From NCBI GenBank assembly GCA_040768125.1, contig JAXGNG010000004.1, forward strand, positions 342,943 through 406,942: DNA of 64,000 nucleotides, given 5' to 3'. Made by a program: the position numbers and the translations under genes. The notes under the pieces are model-generated. The model did no database searches, was not told the origin of the DNA, and saw only the letters and a list, made by a program, of their open reading frames with translations. Source of the DNA: RBG-16-49-21 sp040768125 (GTDB lineage: Bacteria; Spirochaetota; UBA4802; UBA5550). Below are positions 1-8,982 of the stretch, piece after piece. Each line of letters starts with the position of its first letter. Position 1 is the first letter of the stretch.

Positions 1-774
1 ACCAATACGGTGACTTCGGACAGGACCCTCTGGGCCAACTGGCTGCCGGGTACTGCGGGCCTCTCATATACACTTTTGGGCGGCACCTATTACAGCGTGA
101 GCGCCGGATCGGTCACGGCGGGGAACGTGGTGATCCCCGATACTCACGCAGGACTTCCCGTGATGGAACTGCAACCGTATGGATTCCAGAACCTGCCGGG
201 CCTTACGGGCGTGGTGGTGCCCGACAGCGTAGCGATTATCGGGAATCAAGCGTTCCTCAATTGTAATGGAATCGTGGACGTCATGATCGGGGACGGCGTC
301 ACGGCAATCGGCGACGGCGCCTTCTCGCAGTGCAGCGGGATTGCAAGCCTGACGATAGGTGAAGGAGTCGCGACCATCGGCGCCAGCGCCTTTTCCCATT
401 GCGCAGCCCTTACGAACGTGACGATTCCGGACAGCGTTACGGCCATCGGGGACAACGCATTCCAGTACTGCGCGAACCTGAGCGCCCTGACCATCGGGAG
501 CAGCGTCGGGACGATCGGGAACTTTGCCTTCTGGTACTGCGACTCCCTTACGAGCGTGACGATCCCGGCAGGCGTGGTTACCATCGGGGCCAGCGTGCTC
601 CGGATGTGTCCCAGCCTTACGACCGTGTACGTGCTGCCCACAACTCCCCCGGCCGCGGGAGGCGCGATGTTTACCGACAGCCCCGTCACGGCAATATATG
701 TTCCATCCGGTACTGCATCATTGTATCAGGGAGCGACGAACTGGAGTACCTACGCGGGCATTATCACGGAATAA
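1..774 (+). CDS. BspA-like leucine-rich-repeat protein, C-terminal part (cut by window edge)
   Basis: The frame is open from the first base, so the gene starts outside the window; the GTG at 10 is probably internal. The visible 257 residues carry tandem repeats of about 23 residues with the pattern VTIPDSVTAIGDNAFQYCANL, the LRR_5 type of BspA-like surface proteins. At least five copies run from about residue 60 to 210, with a conserved Cys in each. Proteins of this class are usually secreted or surface-exposed and often bind host or matrix proteins; that role is inferred from the family. The repeats are also similar at DNA level, so copy number could change by recombination. The last 40 residues lack the repeat and may be a C-terminal cap. 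A strong hairpin follows the stop codon. Confidence 0.85.
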   Translation, partial: TNTVTSDRTLWANWLPGTAGLSYTLLGGTYYSVSAGSVTAGNVVIPDTHAGLPVMELQPYGFQNLPGLTGVVVPDSVAIIGNQAFLNCNGIVDVMIGDGVTAIGDGAFSQCSGIASLTIGEGVATIGASAFSHCAALTNVTIPDSVTAIGDNAFQYCANLSALTIGSSVGTIGNFAFWYCDSLTSVTIPAGVVTIGASVLRMCPSLTTVYVLPTTPPAAGGAMFTDSPVTAIYVPSGTASLYQGATNWSTYAGIITE

Positions 775-790
775 TTTTACGGAGCCCACA

Positions 791-828
791 CGCACGAAGG
801 AGGGGTCACGTGACCTCGCCTTCGTGCG
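791..828. terminator. Long hairpin, probable transcription terminator after the LRR gene
   Basis: CGCACGAAGG (791-800) pairs exactly with CCTTCGTGCG (819-828). Inside the loop, GGTCACGTGACC (804-815) is itself a perfect palindrome, so nearly the whole 38 bases can fold. No clear T-run follows, so termination efficiency is uncertain. It lies 17 bases after the LRR stop codon and 26 bases before the insertion sequence. Confidence 0.55.
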
Positions 829-854
829 CGAAAACCCCCGCCTTTTCGCCCATG

Positions 855-880
855 CCTCAATTCAAGGATGAAGTGCAACA
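855..880 (+). repeat. Left terminal inverted repeat of the IS30 element
   Basis: Reads CCTCAATTCAAGGATG then AAGTGCAACA and matches the reverse complement of 1936-1961 at 21 of 26 positions. It is preceded by ATG (852-854), the left copy of the target duplication. Confidence 0.85.
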
Positions 881-966
881 TTAGGAATCAGTAATAATAG
901 TAGTCTCATGGGGGCTCTTCCCATAGGATTGAGTTTGACAGAACATAATCCGAGGAGGAACCACCC

Positions 967-1947
967 ATGAGACTGTATTCACACATAACGAAAGACGAGC
1001 GCCATGTCATCCAAAAAATGCTCTATTCTAGCGTATCAAAGATTGAATTGAGCAAATATCTGGGACGCGATCGATCTACCATTTATCGAGAGCATACACG
1101 AAACAGGACAAAAGGCTATCATTATCAAGATGCACATGAACGTTATTGCGCCCGAAGGTATAGGCGTCGGAGAAAGCTCGATAGCAATGGTGTGTTACGG
1201 CTTCTTGTATGCTCTTTGCTTATGGAGAGAAATTCCCCTGAAGTCACATCATATTATTTGAGGAGCCAGTTTCCCGGAGATCCTGAGATGCATATATCAA
1301 CTGAAGCCATCTATCAATGGGTGTATGCGCAGCATGGGGAGTACCACAATATGTTATTGCTTAATTATCTGTTCACAAAGAGGAATAAACGTCAGAAACG
1401 GTCCCTGATATATCAAAAAAGAGAACTTATTGCTGGGAAACGGAACATTTGTGAACGTCCGATAGAGGCTGATGAAAAGACTGTCGCCGGCCATTTGGAG
1501 GGTGATCTCATTACCAGTGCAGGGAATGATGCATATTTACTTACCCTGGTTGACCGCAAACTGGCGCATATCTGGGGTGTTCCAGTCCATTCCAAGGATG
1601 CGGAAATCGTATCCCGAGCTGTCGTGGAGGCACTGAACGATTTACCTGCCGGATTCGTTAAAACAATTACATTCGATAATGGTAGTGAATTCAGCTTATT
1701 TCAGAATATCGAAAAAGCATTGGAATGCAAGGTCTTCTTTGCCGATCCATATTGTTCATGGCAACGTGGGTTAAATGAGCATATCAATGGACGCATCCGC
1801 CAGTATATCCCTAAGAAAAAAAGTTTTGCCCACTTGACCGATGATGATTTTGAGGATATCCTCTGTGCAATAAATTCGAGGCCCCGAAAATCCCGTGGGT
1901 GGCGTACCCCGAGATCGCTGTTGAATGAACTGATTTGTTGCACTTGA
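967..1947 (+). CDS. IS30-family transposase
   Basis: A 326-residue DDE transposase that would catalyse movement of the surrounding element. The N-terminal part (about 5-45) is a helix-turn-helix typical of IS30, with the motif LGRDRSTIYRE. The catalytic core shows Asp180 in GHLEGDLI, Asp237 in TFDNGSEF and Glu271 in RGLNEHINGRIRQYIPK, the DD(33)E spacing of the family. A strong Shine-Dalgarno (GAGGAGGAA) precedes the ATG. No frameshift or stop interrupts the frame, so it may be active. Its length is usual for IS30 proteins. Confidence 0.95.
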   Translation: MRLYSHITKDERHVIQKMLYSSVSKIELSKYLGRDRSTIYREHTRNRTKGYHYQDAHERYCARRYRRRRKLDSNGVLRLLVCSLLMERNSPEVTSYYLRSQFPGDPEMHISTEAIYQWVYAQHGEYHNMLLLNYLFTKRNKRQKRSLIYQKRELIAGKRNICERPIEADEKTVAGHLEGDLITSAGNDAYLLTLVDRKLAHIWGVPVHSKDAEIVSRAVVEALNDLPAGFVKTITFDNGSEFSLFQNIEKALECKVFFADPYCSWQRGLNEHINGRIRQYIPKKKSFAHLTDDDFEDILCAINSRPRKSRGWRTPRSLLNELICCT

Positions 1948-1961
1948 ATGTTGAATTCAGG
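1936..1961 (-). repeat. Right terminal inverted repeat of the IS30 element
   Basis: On the minus strand it reads CCTGAATTCAACATTC then AAGTGCAACA, matching the left repeat at 21 of 26 positions. It contains the transposase stop codon (1945-1947) and is followed by ATG (1962-1964), the right copy of the target duplication. Confidence 0.85.
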
Positions 1962-1970
1962 ATGACAGAA

Positions 1971-1985
1971 TTGACATATTGTCAA
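1971..1985. promoter_or_regulatory. Palindrome TTGACATATTGTCAA upstream of tig
   Basis: TTGACA, three bases, then TGTCAA form a perfect 6-bp inverted repeat, 10 bases beyond the end of the insertion sequence and 110 bases before the tig start. A second TTGACAT lies at 2027-2033. Either could be a -35 box or an operator, but I found no convincing -10 box at the right distance. It is not a CIRCE element. Confidence 0.3.
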
Positions 1986-2094
1986 AAAATGTTTGACTCA
2001 GGAAGGGGTCGCAAATTAATTGAGTCTTGACATGTTTGCAATGCGGCGGGGTCCCGTTCAGATTGAGAGGCCCATGACAAGGAAGGAATACCCA

Positions 2095-3441
2095 ATGCTG
2101 AATATCACCGAGAAAAAGCTGGAAAACGCCACCATGGAGCTCCAGGTTGAGGTGCCGGTCGAGAAGGTAGAAGAGGAATACCGCGAGGCCTTCAAGAAGC
2201 TGCAGTCCGTGGCCAAGATAGACGGGTTCCGGAAGGGGAAGGCGCCCATTGAGATGGTGGAGTCGCGGTACGGCAAAGAGGCCGACCGCGAGGTCGCCGA
2301 GAGCCTGGTGAAGAGCGTGTTTTTTGAAGCCATACAGGAGAAGGAGCTCCGTCCCATTACCATGCCCCGCTATACGTACGAAAGTATTTCCCGCGAGTTG
2401 CCCTTCCTGTTCAAGGCCCTTTTCGAGGTGGCCCCCACGGTGGAGCTGGGAAAGTACAAGGGGATCGCCGCGAACGAGCAGGTATGCGAGGTCACCGGGG
2501 CGAACGTCCAGGCGGAGGTCGATTCGATACGGGAGCGATTCGCCTCGACGGAGAAAAAGGACGAGGGGCTGCCGCTGGCCAACGGCGACCTCGTGGTAAT
2601 AAAGGTGAAGCGGATCGACGATATCGACGAGAGCGAGCGTGATAAGGCTGAATTCAAGGAGTACCGTATCATCGTTGGCAAGAGCAAGGACGAGTCCGCC
2701 CTTGACCGGTATATCACGGGAATGAAGGTAAACGACGAGAAGGAAGTCGAGGTGAAATACCCCAAGGACTACCAGATCCCGGACCTGGCGGGGCAGAAGG
2801 TCAAATACCATGTCGTCATAGGAGAAATCCACACGGTCACGCTTCCCGTGCTTGATGACGATTTCGCGAAAAAGCTCGGGTACGAGTCAGTGGAAGACTT
2901 CCGTTCGAAGACCGGTGAATATCTCAGGAAATACGTCGAGGAGCGGATCAAGGGGGACGCCAAGGCGCAGATATTGAAAGAGATCGTCGAGGGGAGCCGC
3001 TACGACATCCCCGAGTCGATGGTCCTGGGCGAGATGGACAGCCTGTTCAAGAAAACGAACGAGAGCGTCGGCGTCAAGGCGGCGAACATCGATGAGTTCG
3101 CGGCGCTCATGGGAATGGACCCCGGGGCCTTCGGCGCCAGGCTGAGGGAGGAGGCGGAGCGCACCATCAAAACGACCCTTGCCCTGGCCGAGATCGTGAA
3201 GGTGGAGGGTCTCGTCGTTGATGAGAACCGTTATCGCGAGGTGGTGGAAAACATAGCGAAGCGCAACGAGAAGACCCCCGAAGAAATTGAGGAAATCATC
3301 GCAGGGAACGGGACGAAGGAATCTATCGAAAACGAGCTACGGCTCGATGCCGCCATGGAATTGATCTACGACCAGGGAAAGATCAAGAAAATGAAACCCA
3401 TCTCCTTCGAGGAATTCGCGAAGACCCTGGGAAAGAACTAG
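2095..3441 (+). CDS. tig: Trigger factor, ribosome-associated chaperone and prolyl isomerase
   Basis: A 448-residue trigger factor, which binds ribosomal protein L23 at the exit tunnel and shields nascent chains. The ribosome-binding signature GFRKGKAP is at residues 44-51. A FKBP-type isomerase domain spans about 150-240, and the helical C-terminal chaperone domain fills the rest. The frame extends upstream to a TTG at 2020, but the ATG at 2095 has a good Shine-Dalgarno (AAGGAAGG) and gives the normal N-terminus. It heads the tig-clpP-clpX-lon block, an order widely conserved. An IS30 copy sits only 133 bp upstream, so its native promoter may be displaced or replaced. Confidence 0.95.
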   Translation: MLNITEKKLENATMELQVEVPVEKVEEEYREAFKKLQSVAKIDGFRKGKAPIEMVESRYGKEADREVAESLVKSVFFEAIQEKELRPITMPRYTYESISRELPFLFKALFEVAPTVELGKYKGIAANEQVCEVTGANVQAEVDSIRERFASTEKKDEGLPLANGDLVVIKVKRIDDIDESERDKAEFKEYRIIVGKSKDESALDRYITGMKVNDEKEVEVKYPKDYQIPDLAGQKVKYHVVIGEIHTVTLPVLDDDFAKKLGYESVEDFRSKTGEYLRKYVEERIKGDAKAQILKEIVEGSRYDIPESMVLGEMDSLFKKTNESVGVKAANIDEFAALMGMDPGAFGARLREEAERTIKTTLALAEIVKVEGLVVDENRYREVVENIAKRNEKTPEEIEEIIAGNGTKESIENELRLDAAMELIYDQGKIKKMKPISFEEFAKTLGKN

Positions 3442-3811
3442 GATTTTCTCCTGTTCCCGCCGGGGTATTTTTTCATGGTTGATATTAATTGCTTGCTATA
3501 TGTCCCATTACAGTATATTTTATAGACATGGGATGTCTTTCTGTTGACAATGCGGTACCTCGCTCAATTAAGTCCCCTGACAATGGAACTCGCAGCAATG
3601 TACGATCCGGAGAGAGCAGGGGGCTGGTAGTGTCTCAGGCACGGCGGGCGCGTCGTGGGAATAATGCAGGTACAATAAAAATGGTTGCGATGAATTAAAG
3701 CCCCGTGCCGAGATTAGTAAGGGGTGGGGAAAAAAGTTGAAAATTATAAAAATTTAGTAGATTCTAAAGATCAGACACAGTATTTTCCAAAGTAAGGGAG
3801 GAATTACCGAG
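3442..3811. other. 370-bp tig-clpP intergenic region
   Basis: AT-rich compared with its surroundings. It includes TTGACA at 3544-3549 and several TATATT-like stretches, but no spacing that makes a clear promoter. A T-run near 3468 follows only a very short GC stem. A 69-codon frame (3489-3698) has no family resemblance or Shine-Dalgarno and is not called. The clpP promoter must lie here or further upstream. Confidence 0.5.
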
Positions 3812-4399
3812 ATGAGCCTGGTGCCGATAGTAGTGGAGCAAACGAGCCGCGGGGAGCGCTCCTATGACATATATTCACGACTCCTGAAGGACAGGATAGT
3901 ATTCCTGGGCGAGAGTATCGACGATCATGTTTCAAGCCTCGTCATCGCCCAGATGCTCTTCCTCGAAGCGGAAGACCCGGACAAGGACATATTCCTTTAC
4001 ATAAACTCTCCCGGCGGCATCGTCACGTCGGGCCTGGCCATCTACGACACCATGCAATACATTAAACCTGACGTGTCGACGATCTGCATCGGCCAGGCGG
4101 CCTCCATGGGATCACTGCTCCTCGCCGCGGGGGCGAAGGGGAAGCGCTCCGCCCTTCCGAATTCACGGATCATGATCCACCAGCCGGCGGGGGGCTTCCA
4201 GGGTCAGGCGTCGGATATCGAGATCCAGGCCAAGGAGATCGTGAAGATCAAGAAGCGGCTGAACGAGATTTACGCCCTGCATACGGGACAAAAGATCGAC
4301 AAGATCGAGCGTGACATGGACCGGGATTTCTTCATGACTCCGGCGGAGGCGATGGAGTACGGTCTGATCGATAAAGTGATAGAACGCAACAAGCAGTAA
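3812..4399 (+). CDS. clpP: ATP-dependent Clp protease proteolytic subunit
   Basis: The 195-residue serine peptidase that forms the two-ring chamber into which ClpX or ClpA feeds unfolded proteins. The catalytic triad is visible: Ser98 in QAASMGS, His123 in MIHQPAGG and Asp172 in MDRDFF. Length is normal and the N-terminal propeptide is short. A strong Shine-Dalgarno (GGGAGGAA) precedes the ATG. clpX begins nine bases after the stop, so the two are almost certainly co-transcribed. Confidence 0.97.
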   Translation: MSLVPIVVEQTSRGERSYDIYSRLLKDRIVFLGESIDDHVSSLVIAQMLFLEAEDPDKDIFLYINSPGGIVTSGLAIYDTMQYIKPDVSTICIGQAASMGSLLLAAGAKGKRSALPNSRIMIHQPAGGFQGQASDIEIQAKEIVKIKKRLNEIYALHTGQKIDKIERDMDRDFFMTPAEAMEYGLIDKVIERNKQ

Positions 4400-4408
4400 G
4401 AGGTGGCC

Positions 4409-5665
4409 ATGTCGTCGAAGAAGAAGGAAGAAGTCGTAAGGCTCAACTGTTCGTTCTGCGGCAAGAGCCAGGATATCGTGAAGAAGCTTGTCGCGGGACC
4501 CGACGTTTACATCTGCGACGAGTGCATCGAGCTGTGCAACGAGATCGTGGCGGAGGACCGCAGCAAGTCCTTCGAGGAGGATTTCCAGAACCTGCCGAAG
4601 CCAAAGGAGATCAAGGAGATCCTCGACCGGTACGTCATCGACCAGGACGAGGCGAAGAAGATACTCTCGGTCGCGGTATACAACCATTACAAGCGGATAT
4701 TCTCGAACAGGAACCTGAAAAAAAACGACGTGGAGCTGGACAAGAGCAACATACTTCTCGCCGGACCCACGGGATCGGGCAAGACGCTCCTGGCCCAGAC
4801 CCTGGCGCGCATACTCCAGGTGCCCTTCGCCATCGCCGACGCCACGTCTCTGACCGAGGCGGGCTACGTGGGAGAGGACGTGGAGAACATACTCCTGCGC
4901 CTGATACAGAACGCCGACGGGGACGTGAAGAAGGCGGAGATAGGCATCGTGTACATCGATGAGATCGACAAGATATCGAGAAAGTCGGACAACCCGTCGA
5001 TCACCAGGGACGTCTCGGGCGAGGGCGTGCAGCAGGCCCTCCTCAAGATCATCGAGGGTACCGTGGCGAACGTACCGCCCCAGGGGGGAAGAAAGCACCC
5101 CCACCAGGAGTTCATCTCCATCAACACGACGAACATACTTTTCATCTGCGGCGGGGCCTTTGTCGGCCTCGACAAGGTCGTGGAAGCACGGATCGGGAAC
5201 AAGACCCTCGGTTTCGGGGCGGATATCCGCTCTCGCAAAGACGAGGAGCATGAAAACGTGCTGAGGAATCTCCTGCCGGAGGACCTGATCAAGTACGGCC
5301 TGATCCCCGAGTTCGTGGGACGGCTTCCCGTCGTCGCCGTGCTGGATGAACTGAGCAAGGAGGCCCTCATGCGGATCCTCACCGAGCCGATGAACGCCTT
5401 CACGAAGCAGTACAAGAAGATTTTTTCCTTCGAGGACGTCGAGCTCGAGTTCACCGACGGCGCCATCGAGGAGGTCGCGTCCCTGTCAATGGCGCGGGAG
5501 TCCGGGGCACGTGGTCTCCGGGCGGTGCTCGAGAAGCTGATGCTCGACCTGATGTTCGACATCCCATCGATGGGGAATGTCGCTAAGATCGTGATCACCC
5601 GGGAGATGGTCGCGGGCCAGAAAGGGCCGGATGTATTGGATAGGAAAGCTGAAAAAACGGCCTGA
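4409..5665 (+). CDS. clpX: ATP-dependent Clp protease ATP-binding subunit ClpX
   Basis: A 418-residue AAA+ unfoldase that recognises tagged substrates and threads them into ClpP. The N-terminal zinc-binding domain has Cys14, Cys17, Cys36 and Cys39. Walker A is GPTGSGKT (119-126), the pore loop GYVG is at 152-155 and Walker B is VYIDEID (181-186). The RKH loop appears as GGRKHPHQ. A GTG at 4403 is in frame, but the ATG at 4409 is better placed behind AGAGGTGG. It directly follows clpP. Confidence 0.96.
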   Translation: MSSKKKEEVVRLNCSFCGKSQDIVKKLVAGPDVYICDECIELCNEIVAEDRSKSFEEDFQNLPKPKEIKEILDRYVIDQDEAKKILSVAVYNHYKRIFSNRNLKKNDVELDKSNILLAGPTGSGKTLLAQTLARILQVPFAIADATSLTEAGYVGEDVENILLRLIQNADGDVKKAEIGIVYIDEIDKISRKSDNPSITRDVSGEGVQQALLKIIEGTVANVPPQGGRKHPHQEFISINTTNILFICGGAFVGLDKVVEARIGNKTLGFGADIRSRKDEEHENVLRNLLPEDLIKYGLIPEFVGRLPVVAVLDELSKEALMRILTEPMNAFTKQYKKIFSFEDVELEFTDGAIEEVASLSMARESGARGLRAVLEKLMLDLMFDIPSMGNVAKIVITREMVAGQKGPDVLDRKAEKTA

Positions 5666-5768
5666 GGCATCCCCCCGAGCGGGACGGATTTTTGTATCTT
5701 TTCCCGGTAAATCCGTTCTGACATAGAACCGCGGCGCAATCGCCGTGACGCAGTGCATGGAAACGAGT

Positions 5769-8213
5769 ATGAAAAAAACAATAGATTTCGGCAAGAACTA
5801 CCCGCTACTTCCCCTGCGGGACGTTGTCGTGTTTCCCCACATGGTGATCCCCCTTTTCGTGGGGAGGGAGAAATCGGTGAGGGCCCTGGACAGCGCCATG
5901 AAGGGTGACCGCCTCATCGTCCTGGCGACCCAGAAGGATGCCCATGTGTCCATACCTGACCGTGAGGATCTCTACGAGGTAGGCACCATCGCGGAAATAC
6001 TGCAGCTCCTGAAGCTCCCCGATGGGACCATCAAGGTCCTCGTCGAGGGCCTGGTTCGCGTGTATCTCTCGGAATTCATCGAAGCGGATGAAACGATACG
6101 CGTGGCCGTGCGGGATATCGAACGCGAGGTCGAGGCGGGTGCGGAATCCTCCACGCATAAAAAAATACTTCTCGAAGCCTTCGACAAGTACATCAAGCTT
6201 AACAAGAAGGTGCCGCGTGAGGCGCTGACCTCAGTGGAGAGCATTGAGGACCTTTCGCATCTCTGTGACGTCGTCGCGTCCCATGTTGAGATGAAAATCG
6301 CCTACAAGCAGTCGCTCCTTGACACGGGGAATCCGGCGGACAGGGCGCAGAAGCTCCTGGAGTTCATCAACGGCGAGATCGAGGTCATGTACATCGAAAA
6401 GAAGATACAGGGCCAGGTCCGCAAGCAGATGGAAAAGACCCAGAAGGAATATTACCTGAACGAGCAGATGAAGGTGATACGGAAGGAGCTCGGCCAGGGT
6501 GACGGCGAAGTGGACGAGATCGAGGAGCTGAAAAAGTCCATAGAAGAGGCGAAGATGAGCACCGAGGCGAGGGCCAAGGCTCTCCAGGAGATCAAGCGCC
6601 TTGAGAAGATGCCCCCCATGTCGGCCGAATCCGCGGTGGTGCGCAATTACATCGAGTGGCTTCGGGACGTCCCCTGGCACAAGAAGACGCGTGACAACCG
6701 GGACATCCAGCACGCCATGGACATTCTCAACGAGGACCATTACGGCCTCGAGGACGTTAAGGAGCGGATCATCGAGTACATCGCCGTGCGCCAGCTTTCG
6801 AAGAAACTGAAGGGCCCCATACTATGCTTCGTGGGCCCTCCAGGCGTAGGCAAGACATCGCTGGGCAGGTCCGTGGCCAGGGCCCTGGGGAGGAATTTCG
6901 TGCGCATGTCCCTCGGGGGAGTGAGGGACGAGGCCGAGATCAGGGGCCATCGGAGGACCTATGTCGGGGCGCTCCCCGGCCGCATTATCCAGCTCATGAA
7001 AAAGGCCGGGTCCGTCAACCCCCTGCTCCTCCTCGACGAGGTCGACAAGATGTCGATGGACTTCAGGGGAGATCCCTCTTCGGCGCTCCTCGAGGTGCTT
7101 GACCCGGAGCAGAACAACTCCTTCGTGGACCATTACATGGAGGTAAGCTACGACCTCAGCCAGGTGATGTTCATCACCACGGCGAACGTGCAGCACAAGA
7201 TCCCGGCGCCCCTCCTTGACAGGATGGAGATCATAGAGATCACCAGCTATACCGAGCCGGAAAAGCTGAATATCGCGAAGAATTTCCTCCTTGCCAAGCA
7301 GATCGAGGAAAACGGCCTTCGGACGGAAAACATCGAGTATCCCGAGGACATGATCCTCTATACCATACGACACTATACCCGCGAGGCCGGGGTGCGCAGT
7401 CTGGAGCGGGTAATTGCCAAGGTGTGCCGCAAGGTAGCCCGTGAGGTGGTCATCAACGGGCCGGAGTACCGGCGGGTCATCGATGAAACGATACTCGGCG
7501 CCTACCTGGGTCCCATAAAATTCAAGTTCGGCATCAAGGATACCAGGAACGAGGTGGGGCTTGTGAATGGCCTTGCCTGGACCGAGGTGGGAGGGGACAT
7601 CCTGAACATCGAGGCCTCGCTGATCAAGGGGAAGGGGAAGCTCACCCTGACGGGTAAGCTGGGCGAGGTGATGCAGGAATCGGCCCAGGCGGCGCTGACC
7701 TATATCAAGGCCAACCAGCAGTTTTTCAAGATCAACGACGAATACGTCCGTAACAGGGACATACATCTCCACGTGCCCGAGGGCGCCATACCGAAGGACG
7801 GCCCATCGGCCGGCATAACCATGGCCGTGGTGCTTGGATCGCTCCTCTCCTCAATACCCGTACGCTGCGACGTGGCAATGACGGGGGAGATAACCCTCCG
7901 GGGGAAGGTGCTTCCCGTGGGCGGACTCAAGGAAAAGATCCTGGCGGCCCACCGCGCCGACATCCGTCACGTAATTCTTCCCTCGGAGAACGAGAAGGAC
8001 CTCGAAAAGATTCCCGCCGACGTGAAGGAGAAGATGGTGTTTCACCCCGTAAGCACCATGGAGGAGGTCCTCTTCCTCGCCCTCGAGAGCCCGGACAGGT
8101 TTTTCAAGGACGAGAACAAGACAAGGCTCCTCTACGATCGGTGGAAGGACACGATCGACGACTGGAAGGTGGAGATCAACGGCGACGCCAATGAGCAGGC
8201 GGTAAAGATGTAG
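5769..8213 (+). CDS. lon: ATP-dependent protease Lon
   Basis: An 814-residue Lon protease, which degrades misfolded and regulatory proteins in the cytosol. The N-terminal LON substrate-binding domain opens with LLPLRDVVVFPHMVIPLFVG. A coiled-coil region (about 200-290) leads to the AAA+ module with Walker A GPPGVGKT (356-363). The C-terminal peptidase has the catalytic Ser680 in KDGPSAG and the partner Lys in GGLKEK. GTG 5745 and ATG 5757 are possible earlier starts; ATG 5769 was preferred for its spacing to GGA and normal length. It closes the quality-control block and converges with the methyltransferase gene. Confidence 0.96.
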   Translation: MKKTIDFGKNYPLLPLRDVVVFPHMVIPLFVGREKSVRALDSAMKGDRLIVLATQKDAHVSIPDREDLYEVGTIAEILQLLKLPDGTIKVLVEGLVRVYLSEFIEADETIRVAVRDIEREVEAGAESSTHKKILLEAFDKYIKLNKKVPREALTSVESIEDLSHLCDVVASHVEMKIAYKQSLLDTGNPADRAQKLLEFINGEIEVMYIEKKIQGQVRKQMEKTQKEYYLNEQMKVIRKELGQGDGEVDEIEELKKSIEEAKMSTEARAKALQEIKRLEKMPPMSAESAVVRNYIEWLRDVPWHKKTRDNRDIQHAMDILNEDHYGLEDVKERIIEYIAVRQLSKKLKGPILCFVGPPGVGKTSLGRSVARALGRNFVRMSLGGVRDEAEIRGHRRTYVGALPGRIIQLMKKAGSVNPLLLLDEVDKMSMDFRGDPSSALLEVLDPEQNNSFVDHYMEVSYDLSQVMFITTANVQHKIPAPLLDRMEIIEITSYTEPEKLNIAKNFLLAKQIEENGLRTENIEYPEDMILYTIRHYTREAGVRSLERVIAKVCRKVAREVVINGPEYRRVIDETILGAYLGPIKFKFGIKDTRNEVGLVNGLAWTEVGGDILNIEASLIKGKGKLTLTGKLGEVMQESAQAALTYIKANQQFFKINDEYVRNRDIHLHVPEGAIPKDGPSAGITMAVVLGSLLSSIPVRCDVAMTGEITLRGKVLPVGGLKEKILAAHRADIRHVILPSENEKDLEKIPADVKEKMVFHPVSTMEEVLFLALESPDRFFKDENKTRLLYDRWKDTIDDWKVEINGDANEQAVKM

Positions 8214-8220
8214 CCCGGTC

Positions 8221-8982
8221 CTAAAGGGGCCCCGGTTTATCGAACACCACCACCATCCTGTTCGAGTTCTCATCGTAAGGCTCGGAAAGAAAATTCGCGT
8301 ACACCTTCGACAGTGAAAGCCCCGGGGTCTCGATGAATCGCGTTATTTCATCGGGCGTGAATGCCCGCATCAGGTGGCGGTCACGAAGCGTCTTCATCCC
8401 CCCGGGACCTTCGATCCGGTAGCGGTAATTAACCTCAACGACGGTCTTATCCGTGTCGCCCCTCATGGCGAAGCCACGCTCCCTGCCGATCGTCGATCCA
8501 TCGAAACGGGTCGTGGAAACGGGCCCAATGTCCTTTTCCCGGATTTTGAGGATGGGCGGCGCATTCCATATTTCAAGGACCCCCCTTCCGTCTCGCTTCA
8601 GGGCCCTCCCGATGCGTGCAAGCATTGATTCGACGTCCCCGTCATGGATGAGGTAATTGAAGGAGCCGAAGAGGGAGATGACAATGTCGAAATGGTCTTC
8701 ATAGTCCATCTCGGACATGTCTTGCAAAATGTAATCCGCCGCGTCGGGGAATCGGGACCGCGCTATGGCGAGCATCTCCTCGCTGTCGTCGATGCCGGTG
8801 CAGCGAAGACCCGCCCTGGAAAGAAGGTCAAGATGCTCGCCGGTGCCGCATCCCAGGTCGAGGAGTGCGGCGCCAGGGCGGCATCCCGGGAGATCCAGGA
8901 TAAACGAAACGTCCTGGGAAATATCCCGGTGGTTTTTCTCAATGGCGAAATAGTATTGCGCGAGGTCGTGGTAGAGCTTCAT
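8221..8982 (-). CDS. Class I SAM-dependent methyltransferase
   Basis: A 253-residue protein with a Rossmann methyltransferase fold. The SAM-binding motif DLGCGTG is at 42-48, followed by GIDDSEEML and FDIVISLFGSFNYL, as in small-molecule methyltransferases of the Methyltransf_25/11 kind. The substrate is unknown. The frame runs open well upstream, but ATG 8982 gives a normal N-terminus (KLYHDLAQYY) and overlaps the stop of ptsI as ATGA, so the two are translationally coupled. It ends 7 bases from the convergent lon stop codon. Confidence 0.85.
   Translation of the reverse strand: MKLYHDLAQYYFAIEKNHRDISQDVSFILDLPGCRPGAALLDLGCGTGEHLDLLSRAGLRCTGIDDSEEMLAIARSRFPDAADYILQDMSEMDYEDHFDIVISLFGSFNYLIHDGDVESMLARIGRALKRDGRGVLEIWNAPPILKIREKDIGPVSTTRFDGSTIGRERGFAMRGDTDKTVVEVNYRYRIEGPGGMKTLRDRHLMRAFTPDEITRFIETPGLSLSKVYANFLSEPYDENSNRMVVVFDKPGPL

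Larger units (their letters stand above)
855..1961 (+). mobile_element. Complete IS30-family insertion sequence, 1107 bp
   Basis: The ends are defined by 26-bp imperfect inverted repeats (855-880 and 1936-1961, 21 of 26 positions matching) beginning CCTSAATTCAA and ending AAGTGCAACA inward. The element is flanked on both sides by ATG (852-854 and 1962-1964), a 3-bp target duplication as expected for the family. It holds one transposase gene whose last codons run into the right repeat, also typical of IS30. Its base composition is visibly more AT-rich than the flanking genes, which suggests recent acquisition. It looks intact. Confidence 0.9.

Noticed and set aside
3489..3698. A 69-codon frame between tig and clpP
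   Set aside because: No Shine-Dalgarno, no motif, low-complexity basic composition and location in an AT-rich intergenic region.
3700..3811. Search for a CIRCE or other heat-shock operator ahead of clpP
   Set aside because: No TTAGCACTC-N9-GAGTGCTAA-like repeat is present before tig, clpP or lon.
5684..5716. ACGGATTT / AAATCCGT inverted repeat between clpX and lon
   Set aside because: Eight-base stem with a 17-base loop and no T-run; too weak to be called a terminator or operator.
8226..8233. GGGGCCCC palindrome between lon and the methyltransferase gene
   Set aside because: It lies within the last codons of the methyltransferase and has no T-run. It is not a convincing terminator for either gene.
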